Assembly (NCBI GenBank): GCA_945876305.1
Contig: CAMCOB010000038.1
Coordinates: 1-11,196 of the forward strand
Length of the DNA: 11,196 nucleotides
Source: Bifidobacterium breve
GTDB lineage: Bacteria; Actinomycetota; Thermoleophilia; Miltoncostaeales; Miltoncostaeaceae
Direction: 5' to 3'
Below are positions 1 to 5,206 of the stretch, in pieces; position 1 is the stretch's first letter, and each line of letters opens with the position of its first letter. The notes under the pieces were generated by a model. It was not told the DNA's origin and did no database searches. It saw only the letters and a list, made by a program, of their open reading frames with translations. The translations under genes and the position numbers were made by a program.

Positions 1-623
1 AGCATGACCACCGGCAGTACGCCCGCGGCGAGGTACGTGACCGGGAACTCGATGAGGTCGGGCAGGTCGTGCACGCCGGAGATCGTGAGGATGAGGCCGG
101 CGATGAGTGCCCACATGGGCGGCAGCAGCAAGCCCTTGAACGACTGCCGGATGGACAGGGCGTCCTCCACCTCGCCGCGCCCAAACCACGAGGCCACAAT
201 CGGACTGAAAGTCCAGATGAGGATTCCGGTGCCCAGGGCGTCGTACATCACGGCGACCGTCAGTGAGTAGTCGTGCTGACTGGCCGCGATGAGTGGCAGG
301 CCGAAGAACCCGGTATTGGCCACGCCCGTGGCAATAATGACCGCCCCGGTTGCCGCACGTCCCAACCCGAGGCCACGCGAGATGAGCAGGCCAATCGGCG
401 CCATGATCGCTGTGACGCAGAACGCCACGATGGGCACCAGCAGCAGGTTCCAGGTCAGATGGGAGCCCACCAGGACCTTGAGCACCAGCGCAGGAAGCAG
501 TACGTACAGCGTGATGCGTACGAGGATCTGCGACTGATCGCGGTTGACCACGCCCGTGCGGTTGAGCACCACACCGATGGCGATCATCACCAGTGCCGCG
601 AATGTGGTGGTGAACAGCGTCAT
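1..623 (-). CDS. AEC (auxin efflux carrier) family permease, C-terminus cut off by the window edge
   Basis: This is a membrane transporter of the AEC/Mem_trans family, whose members move small organic acids and related solutes; the substrate cannot be read here. Translation from the ATG at 623-621 gives 207 residues, then runs off the left edge. Family proteins are usually about 300 residues, so roughly a third is missing. Hydrophobic stretches lie near residues 5-20, 34-52, 57-82, 91-113, 121-145 and 164-183. The motif NTGFFGLP (103-110) matches the conserved NxGFxGLP-type signature of the family. The start lies 7 nt after the metW stop on the same strand, so the two are probably co-transcribed. 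The gap reads GCGGGGC, a modest ribosome binding site. Family assignment is confident and function is not. A methionine-related substrate would be a guess from position only. Confidence 0.88.
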   Translation of the reverse strand, partial: MTLFTTTFAALVMIAIGVVLNRTGVVNRDQSQILVRITLYVLLPALVLKVLVGSHLTWNLLLVPIVAFCVTAIMAPIGLLISRGLGLGRAATGAVIIATGVANTGFFGLPLIAASQHDYSLTVAVMYDALGTGILIWTFSPIVASWFGRGEVEDALSIRQSFKGLLLPPMWALIAGLILTISGVHDLPDLIEFPVTYLAAGVLPVVM

Positions 624-630
624 GCCCCGC

Positions 631-1239
631 CTACGCCCGGTCGGGGCCCACGAGGTACACGGCGCCTGCGCACAGCAGATTGGGGCGCCGGAGCGCCACC
701 CCCTTGGCCGGCCGGCCGCGGTCATCCACGAGTACGCGCCGGATGGTGGTGAGGTGCTCGCGTGTCAGCAGCGTCTCGAAGTCGCGGATCGTGCACAGGT
801 GGACGTTGGGCGTGTCGTACCAGTGATACGGAAGCGACGACGACTCCGGCATACGGCCGCGCGCCGCCAGCGACCAGCGCAGGCGCCAGTGCCCGAAGTT
901 GGGAAACGACACGATGCCGACACGCCCCACGCGCATCATCTCGTGCAGTACGAGCGTGGGTCGCTGGGTGGCCTGAAGGGTCTGCGAGAGGATGACCACG
1001 TCAAACGCCCCATCCTCCACGTCGGCCAACCCGCGGTCGATATCCCCAACCATCACGGGCACCCCGCGGGCCACGCATGCGTGGAAGCCCTCATCGCTGA
1101 TCTCAACCCCGGTGCCGTCGCAATCCTTCTCGCGGATGAGGTGGTCGAGCAACGCGCCATCGCCGCAGCCAAGGTCGAGCACGCGTGATCCACGCGGGAC
1201 CATCGCGGCGACAGCATCGAGATCGGGGCGGAGCGCCAT
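631..1239 (-). CDS. metW: Methionine biosynthesis protein MetW (SAM-dependent methyltransferase fold)
   Basis: The 202-residue length and motifs match MetW: LDLGCGDG (21-28, the SAM-binding loop), GDIDRGL (65-71), ILSQTLQ (83-89), SFPNFGHWR (111-119) and WYDTPNVHLCT (140-150). MetW usually partners MetX (homoserine O-acyltransferase) in methionine synthesis. Its own catalytic activity is poorly defined, but its fold is a class I methyltransferase. No metX is adjacent: upstream is a repeat-rich gap and then an unrelated dehydrogenase. The start at 1239 fits typical MetW N-termini, where RPDL precedes a short helix and the SAM loop. No Shine-Dalgarno is evident; instead TACGCT lies 7 nt upstream (1247-1252), so a leaderless transcript is possible. 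The AEC permease follows after 7 nt. Confidence 0.93.
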   Translation of the reverse strand: MALRPDLDAVAAMVPRGSRVLDLGCGDGALLDHLIREKDCDGTGVEISDEGFHACVARGVPVMVGDIDRGLADVEDGAFDVVILSQTLQATQRPTLVLHEMMRVGRVGIVSFPNFGHWRLRWSLAARGRMPESSSLPYHWYDTPNVHLCTIRDFETLLTREHLTTIRRVLVDDRGRPAKGVALRRPNLLCAGAVYLVGPDRA

Positions 1240-1246
1240 GACCGCC

Positions 1247-1252
1247 AGCGTA
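1247..1252 (-). promoter_or_regulatory. Candidate -10 element for metW (leaderless type)
   Basis: On the minus strand TACGCT fits TAnnnT and ends 7 nt before the metW ATG, placing transcription start at or next to the A of the start codon. No Shine-Dalgarno is visible. No recognisable -35 exists: the -35 zone falls inside the dyad array, which would suit a regulated promoter. This is inferred from spacing alone; hexamers of this type are common by chance. Confidence 0.3.
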
Positions 1253-1254
1253 TC

Positions 1255-1301
1255 GGGGTCAGTCCCCGGTGGGGGTCAGACCCCGGGTGGGGACTGACCC
1301 C
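1255..1301. repeat. Tandem array of three 13-bp GGGGTC dyads at exact 17-bp period
   Basis: Three 13-mers start exactly 17 bp apart: GGGGTCAGTCCCC (1255-1267), GGGGTCAGACCCC (1272-1284) and GGGGACTGACCCC (1289-1301). The linkers are GGTG and GGGT. Each is a near-palindrome with GGGG and CCCC arms. The first and third are perfect reverse complements, so a 13-bp stem with a 21-nt loop containing the middle copy could form. A fourth GGGGTC begins at 1306, again 17 bp on, and leads into the 25-bp repeat. The array begins 3 bp from the putative metW -10. It could be an operator set, a REP-type mobile repeat, or both. Confidence 0.85.
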
Positions 1302-1305
1302 GGGT

Positions 1306-1330
1306 GGGGTCAGTCACCGTCACAAATGTG
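1306..1330 (+). repeat. 25-bp direct repeat, copy 1
   Basis: The repeat begins GGGGTCAGTCACCGTCAC and ends AAATGTG. It matches the copy at 1368-1392 at 23 of 25 positions, with starts 62 bp apart. Its 3' end contains the small inverted repeat CACA-AA-TGTG (1321-1330). Its first ten bases are the same as those of array unit 1, and it continues the 17-bp phasing of the array, so it looks like a hybrid of the two repeat types. Confidence 0.85.
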
Positions 1331-1367
1331 CAGATGCTCACGTATGCAGGCACTTACGGTAAAATGA

Positions 1368-1392
1368 GGGGTCGGTCACCGTCACAGATGTG
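1368..1392 (+). repeat. 25-bp direct repeat, copy 2
   Basis: The repeat begins GGGGTCGGTCACCGTCAC and ends AGATGTG. It differs from the copy at 1306-1330 only by A to G at repeat positions 7 and 20. Both changes keep the flanking core (GTCACCGTCACA) and the CACA-nn-TGTG dyad (1383-1392). That would be expected if the dyad is the functional part, though two differences are too few to show selection. Confidence 0.85.
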
Positions 1393-1439
1393 TACCGGAG
1401 ATCCGGGGCCTACCGCTGTTTCGGGGACTTGCCGCGGTG

Positions 1440-2462
1440 TTAGCGCACAACGACCGGGCGCTTCAGACCGCTGCCAGCCATCAGCACCCCCAGAACCTCG
1501 TCAAGCGTGATGGGTTCGCCCAGGAGCTCGCCGTATGGGGCGTCGTCGGCGGCCAGGTGCGCCAACGCGGCACGAACCGCTTGCGGGGTGTGGTGGTACG
1601 AGCCGCGGATGGACAATTCGCCGTAGTGCAGGGGAAACGTGGGGAATGTCACCGTGGTGCCGGGAGCGCAGCCCCCGTACAGCAGCACCTCGCCGCCGGG
1701 ACGCACGATCGAAACGGCCGCCTGCCAGGCCTCGGGGCGACCGACAGCCTCCACCACGGCGGATGGACCACGCCCATCGCCGTGTGCAGCGCGTAGGGCG
1801 TCGATGGCAGCCGCGTCGCGTGGCGCGTCCATGGCGCGTGCCGCACCAAAGCGGATCGCGCGCTCGCGCCGCTCCTCATGCGGGTCGCACACTGTGACGA
1901 CACACCCGCGTACGGCGAGCAGGCCGGCGATAAGCGTGCCCTGCGTGCCGCCTCCCAGCACGACCACCTCATCGCCCTCCCCTGCCTCCACGCGCTCCAC
2001 TCCACGCACCGCGCACGCGAGGGGCTCCACCATCGCGGCCCGCTCGGGTGCCAGACCACCCGGAACCGGCAGCAGATTGCGCGACACGATGGGAGCGGGC
2101 ACGCGCAGATACTCGGCGTAGGCGCCTGAGAGGTATGTGATGTGCTCACACAGCGAGGGCCTGTCCACGGCGCATGGCGGACATGCCCCGCACGGTGCCG
2201 AATTGGCCACCACCACCAGGTCGCCCACCGAAACGCCACTGACGCCATCGCCCACTGCGGATACCACGCCGCAGGCCTCATGGCCCAGCGGGGCCGGCAC
2301 CGGGGCGATGGATGGATGTGCGCCCTGCCGAAGAATCTTGGCGTCGGTGGCACAGGTGAGTGCCCGCAGAACGGCGAGGATGACCTCACCGGACGCAGGT
2401 TCCGGAATGGGGACATCCTCCAGGCGGAGGTCTCCGGGGCCATGAAGGATGAGGGCGCGCAT
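1440..2462 (-). CDS. Zinc-dependent medium-chain alcohol/polyol dehydrogenase
   Basis: This is a cytosolic oxidoreductase of the medium-chain dehydrogenase/reductase superfamily, 340 residues, the usual length. Catalytic zinc ligands are visible as C37, H61-E62 in GHEACG, and E147 in EPLAC. The structural zinc lobe has four cysteines, C91, C94, C97 and C105. The Rossmann nucleotide loop GGGTQG is at 170-175. D193 at the end of the second strand (VCDP) suggests NAD over NADP. The EPLAC motif resembles sorbitol- and threonine-dehydrogenase-like members, but the substrate is unknown. The frame is open further upstream to 2543, but MRALILHGPG at 2462 is the natural N-terminus and avoids overlap with the divergent prenyl synthase gene. 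A role in isoprenoid metabolism is possible from position only. Confidence 0.9.
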   Translation of the reverse strand: MRALILHGPGDLRLEDVPIPEPASGEVILAVLRALTCATDAKILRQGAHPSIAPVPAPLGHEACGVVSAVGDGVSGVSVGDLVVVANSAPCGACPPCAVDRPSLCEHITYLSGAYAEYLRVPAPIVSRNLLPVPGGLAPERAAMVEPLACAVRGVERVEAGEGDEVVVLGGGTQGTLIAGLLAVRGCVVTVCDPHEERRERAIRFGAARAMDAPRDAAAIDALRAAHGDGRGPSAVVEAVGRPEAWQAAVSIVRPGGEVLLYGGCAPGTTVTFPTFPLHYGELSIRGSYHHTPQAVRAALAHLAADDAPYGELLGEPITLDEVLGVLMAGSGLKRPVVVR

Positions 2463-2470
2463 GGACGCCG

Positions 2471-2476
2471 ACGCTA
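2471..2476 (-). promoter_or_regulatory. Candidate extended -10 for the dehydrogenase
   Basis: On the minus strand TGGTAGCGT fits the extended -10 form TGnTAnnnT, with the hexamer TAGCGT ending 8 nt before the ATG at 2462. No Shine-Dalgarno precedes the ATG, so a leaderless transcript is likely if this is the promoter. TTGCAG lies upstream, but its 14-bp spacing is too short for a standard -35. Confidence 0.35.
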
Positions 2477-2506
2477 CCAGCAGCGGGCCTCTGCAACCGG
2501 GGCCGG

Positions 2507-2512
2507 TACCCT
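2507..2512 (+). promoter_or_regulatory. Candidate -10 for the prenyl synthase/hopanoid operon
   Basis: TACCCT fits TAnnnT and ends 8 nt before the ATG at 2521, the same spacing as the divergent box on the other strand. No ribosome binding site lies in between (GCGCCCCG), which favours a leaderless mRNA. No -35 hexamer is recognisable. If real, this is the main promoter of the operon. Confidence 0.35.
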
Positions 2513-2520
2513 GCGCCCCG

Positions 2521-3444
2521 ATGAGTGACGACACCGCACGCACCGTCCACGCGCGATACCCCGAGCACCTGCGGGCGCGGGTGGACGACTACCTGAGTGG
2601 CCTGTGGTTCATGACCGGTGACCCGGTCGCCGATGCTGAGGCAGCCGGCACCGAGGGGCTGGTGGAGGCGATGCGCTATTCACTGCTCGCAGGGGGAAAG
2701 CGCATCCGTCCGGTACTGGCACTTGCCACCTGTCAGGCACTCGGCCGGGATCCCGATGAGATCATGCCCGCCGCGGCCGCAATCGAGCTCATCCACACCT
2801 ACTCGCTCATTCACGACGACCTGCCTGCAATGGATGACGACGACCTGCGTCGGGGGACGCCCACGTGCCATGTGGTGTACGGCGACGACGTGGCAATTCT
2901 CGCCGGTGACGCCCTGTTTGCCGAAGCCGTCCGGCTGGTGTGTGAGGGGCAGGGGGGTGGCCCCACCGTGCAGGTGGGAATCCTCCGCGAGATCAGCCGT
3001 GCCACCGGCGTGGTGGGCATGGTGGGCGGGCAGTACCTCGACATCGAGGATGCCGGCGGCTCATCGGCCGATGCCCTCGCCCGCGTGCATGCCCTCAAGA
3101 CCGGTCGACTCATGGCTGCGGCAGTACATGTGGCACTCGCGCTCGCCCCGCCGCCAGCAGCAGAGGACGCGGCATACCGTGCCTTCGCCCGTGAACTGGG
3201 TCTGCTCTTTCAGATCGTGGACGACATCCTCGACGTCGTCGGGTCGGAGGAGGAGCTTGGAAAGGCGGTCGGCACCGACGAGCGCCTCGGCAAGGTCACC
3301 TACGTGAGCCTGCACGGTATGGACCGCGCGCGCGAACTCGCCGCAGAGTCGCACGCCAGGGCAATCGGGCTGCTTGATGGGGTTGATGGGCAGGTCGATG
3401 ATCTTGCTGGCATCGCCGACACCGCCTTCACCCGCCAGAGCTAA
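2521..3444 (+). CDS. ispA: Polyprenyl (probably farnesyl) diphosphate synthase
   Basis: This cytosolic trans-prenyltransferase condenses isopentenyl diphosphate with allylic diphosphates. The 307 residues carry all hallmarks: GGKRIRP (58-64), the first Asp-rich motif DDLPAMDDDDLRRG (99-112), and the second, DDILD (234-238). The segment YSLIHDDLPAMDDDDLRRG is very close to that of bacterial IspA-type farnesyl synthases. Geranylgeranyl synthases share much of it, so product length is not certain. The downstream squalene enzymes favour C15. The start at 2521 is chosen because the upstream extension overlaps the divergent gene and has no family similarity. A 91-bp gap separates it from hpnH, the widest break in the operon, so hpnH may have a second promoter. 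Confidence 0.92.
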   Translation: MSDDTARTVHARYPEHLRARVDDYLSGLWFMTGDPVADAEAAGTEGLVEAMRYSLLAGGKRIRPVLALATCQALGRDPDEIMPAAAAIELIHTYSLIHDDLPAMDDDDLRRGTPTCHVVYGDDVAILAGDALFAEAVRLVCEGQGGGPTVQVGILREISRATGVVGMVGGQYLDIEDAGGSSADALARVHALKTGRLMAAAVHVALALAPPPAAEDAAYRAFARELGLLFQIVDDILDVVGSEEELGKAVGTDERLGKVTYVSLHGMDRARELAAESHARAIGLLDGVDGQVDDLAGIADTAFTRQS

Positions 3445-3522
3445 CGATTCGCAGAGGATGTGGGTGGCCCACGCCCGCACGGTGGGATAACTTGACAGAG
3501 ACGTATCACCCAGTTGATCGCC

Positions 3523-3530
3523 GAGGAGGT
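3523..3530 (+). promoter_or_regulatory. Strong ribosome binding site for hpnH
   Basis: GAGGAGGT lies 5 nt before the GTG at 3536, a near-ideal Shine-Dalgarno. It decides the start of hpnH in favour of this GTG over the internal ATG at 3569. It is the strongest such site in the window, which is unusual here because most other starts are either leaderless-like or translationally coupled. Confidence 0.8.
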
Positions 3531-3535
3531 CACCA

Positions 3536-4540
3536 GTGCCCCGACGTCCCGTTTCACTCGAACTTGGCATGGCGACCTACATCGCTAAGAAGCACCTGCT
3601 GGAGCGCAAGGAGATGTTCCCCTTCACGCTGATGCTGGAGCCGCTTGAGCTGTGCAATCTGGCCTGCAGCGGATGCGGCCGCATCCAGGAGTACAAGGAC
3701 GTTTTCGACAAGCGCCTCACGGTTGAGCAGTGCCTGCAGGCCGCCGAGGACTGCGGTGCCCCCATCGTCAACATTCCCGGTGGCGAGCCACTCATCCACA
3801 AGCAGATCGGCGAGATCGTCCAGGGCATCATCGATCAGGGGCGCTTCGTATATCTGTGCACCAACGGCATCCTCATGGACCGCGCATTCGAGAAGATCAC
3901 GGCGCAGAAGCGTTTCGCCTTCGTGGTGCATATCGACGGCATGGAGTCGGTGCACGACCAGGCGGTCGACCGCGCAGGCGTGTTCAAGAAGGCTACGGCC
4001 CACATGCGCGAGGCCATCGCCCGCGGGTACCGGGTGTGCACCAACACCACCATCTTCCGCGGCACGCAGCCGCAGGAGTACGTCGACCTGTTCGTGCACC
4101 TCAAGGAGATGGGCGTGGAGGGCTGCATCACCTCACCCGGATTCGACTACGCGTCGGTCACCGATCAGCATCAGTTCCTGGCCCGCACCGAGGCACAGGA
4201 GCTGTACAGCGAGGTGCACGCGCGCTGCGAGGGGCTCGACATCCCCTTCTACAACAACCCGCTGTTTCACGAGTTTCTGCAGGGTAAGCGCGAATACCGC
4301 TGCTCCGCCTGGAGCATGCCCACCTACACCGTTCAGGGCTGGCGCTCCCCCTGCTACATGCTCGCCGACAAGCACGTGAACACCATCAAGGAGCTCTTCG
4401 AGGACACCGACTGGGAGGCGTATGGCACCGGCCGGGATCCCCGCTGCGCCAACTGCCTCATGCACTGTGGCTACGAGGCGTCAACAATCCTCGATGCATT
4501 CTCAAGCCCCAAGGACCTGCTCGCGCTCGCGCGTGGCTGA
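3536..4540 (+). CDS. hpnH: Adenosyl-hopene transferase HpnH (radical SAM)
   Basis: This radical SAM enzyme adds the 5'-deoxyadenosyl group to hopene, giving adenosylhopane, the first step to C35 hopanoids. The protein is 334 residues, typical for the family. The iron-sulfur cluster motif CNLACSGC gives C40, C44 and C47 (CX3CX2C). It is followed by NIPGGEPLIH (79-88), the GGE-type SAM-contacting motif. The C-terminal part (DUF3463-like) has further conserved cysteines, C256, C273, and C304, C307, C311 in RCANCLMHC. The GTG start is supported by a strong ribosome binding site and by the N-terminus matching known HpnH proteins. hpnG, the next enzyme of the pathway, starts 18 nt downstream. Confidence 0.95.
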   Translation: MPRRPVSLELGMATYIAKKHLLERKEMFPFTLMLEPLELCNLACSGCGRIQEYKDVFDKRLTVEQCLQAAEDCGAPIVNIPGGEPLIHKQIGEIVQGIIDQGRFVYLCTNGILMDRAFEKITAQKRFAFVVHIDGMESVHDQAVDRAGVFKKATAHMREAIARGYRVCTNTTIFRGTQPQEYVDLFVHLKEMGVEGCITSPGFDYASVTDQHQFLARTEAQELYSEVHARCEGLDIPFYNNPLFHEFLQGKREYRCSAWSMPTYTVQGWRSPCYMLADKHVNTIKELFEDTDWEAYGTGRDPRCANCLMHCGYEASTILDAFSSPKDLLALARG

Positions 4541-4558
4541 CGCGGACGGGTGCTTCTG

Positions 4559-5206
4559 ATGAGTCGGGGTGTCGTGGCGCTGCTGTGCGCTGTTCCTGCC
4601 GAGGAGCGCATGCTCCGACGGCTGGCCGGACCACAGGTGCGGATCGTCGTGATGGGAATGGGGCCGGCCACGGCCGAGCACCACGCGGCAGCAGCCATCG
4701 GTGACGGCGCGTGCGCTGCCATCTCAGTTGGCTTCTGCGGTGCGCTCGACCCATCGCTCTCGGTGGGTGATGTCGTCGTGCCCGAACGCGTGCGCGACGC
4801 CCTCACCGGTGAGGAATGGGAGTGCGACGCAGCGCTCGCGAGTGGAGCCGGCCAACGCGGCGGCACGCTGGTGACCACCGACCATGTGGTGTCCGACCCC
4901 GTGGCGCGGGCCGAGCTCATGGGTCTCGCAGTCGATATGGAAAGCGCGGGCGCGGCGCGGGCGTGTGCCCGGGCTGGCGTGCCGTTCGCCGCCATCCGTG
5001 CCGTCACCGACCGTACGGGCGACCGACTGCCCGACCTGGCCGGGGTCGTGGACGATGCCGGCGACATTCATGCCATGCGCATGGCCGGACGCTTCATCAT
5101 CCACCCGGGCCAGATCCCAGCGTGGGTGCGACTCGCGCGTGGTGCCAGCGCCGCGCGTCGCGGCCTCGTGCCCGCAGTTACCCGTGCACTGGCGGATGCC
5201 GCATGA
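4559..5206 (+). CDS. hpnG: Adenosylhopane nucleosidase/phosphorylase HpnG
   Basis: HpnG removes adenine from adenosylhopane to give ribosylhopane (or its phosphate). The 215-residue protein belongs to the PNP/UDP phosphorylase and MTA/SAH nucleosidase superfamily. AVPAEE (11-16) holds the N-terminal acidic residues and GFCGAL (58-63) is the glycine-rich loop. AVDMES (124-129) is the nucleoside-binding signature, and D151 in RAVTD corresponds to the catalytic aspartate of nucleosidases. The ATG at 4559 is preferred, with GGACGGG 8 nt before it; a GTG at 4550 would add three residues. Its TGA overlaps the shc ATG as ATGA at 5203-5206. Position right after hpnH supports HpnG over a general methylthioadenosine nucleosidase. 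Confidence 0.9.
   Translation: MSRGVVALLCAVPAEERMLRRLAGPQVRIVVMGMGPATAEHHAAAAIGDGACAAISVGFCGALDPSLSVGDVVVPERVRDALTGEEWECDAALASGAGQRGGTLVTTDHVVSDPVARAELMGLAVDMESAGAARACARAGVPFAAIRAVTDRTGDRLPDLAGVVDDAGDIHAMRMAGRFIIHPGQIPAWVRLARGASAARRGLVPAVTRALADAA

Larger units (their letters stand above)
1240..1439. other. Repeat-bearing intergenic region between the dehydrogenase 3' end and metW 5' end
   Basis: This 200-bp stretch has no convincing gene. Its metW-proximal half is a GC-rich dyad array (1255-1301) running into a 25-bp repeat (1306-1330). A relatively AT-rich stretch follows (about 1322-1367) and contains the interrupted palindrome TTACGGTAA (1354-1362). A second copy of the 25-bp repeat is at 1368-1392, and a short inverted repeat CCGGA-GA-TCCGG at 1395-1406. 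The last lies 34 nt past the dehydrogenase stop, but no T-run follows, so it is not a clear terminator. Since metW is on the minus strand, this region must hold its promoter unless metW is read through from the dehydrogenase. Confidence 0.7.

Noticed and set aside
273..752. Plus-strand reading frames opposite the AEC permease and metW
   Set aside because: Arg/His/Pro-rich shadows with no family features; the minus-strand proteins are clear.
1255..1392. CRISPR array or spaced repeat locus
   Set aside because: The period is 17 bp with 4-bp linkers and no unique spacers; the two 25-bp copies are single and there are no cas genes.
1395..1406. CCGGA-GA-TCCGG as a terminator for the dehydrogenase
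   Set aside because: The stem is short with a 2-nt loop and no T-run follows on the minus strand.
2449..2520. Upstream extension of the prenyl synthase to an ATG at 2449
   Set aside because: It adds 24 residues lacking family similarity and would overlap the divergent dehydrogenase start; ATG 2521 gives a normal N-terminus.
3445..3535. Second promoter or terminator in the gap before hpnH
   Set aside because: A perfect TTGACA (3492-3497) is present, but no good -10 follows at 16-18 bp (best is TTGATC) and the start would fall on the ribosome binding site. TAACTT (3488-3493) fits TAnnnT but lacks a -35. The hairpin GTGGG-TGG-CCCAC (3460-3472) has no T-run.
4816..5202. Upstream in-frame extension of the cyclase into hpnG
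   Set aside because: The extension is an Arg-rich shadow of hpnG; the ATG at 5203 gives the family N-terminus and a 4-nt overlap.
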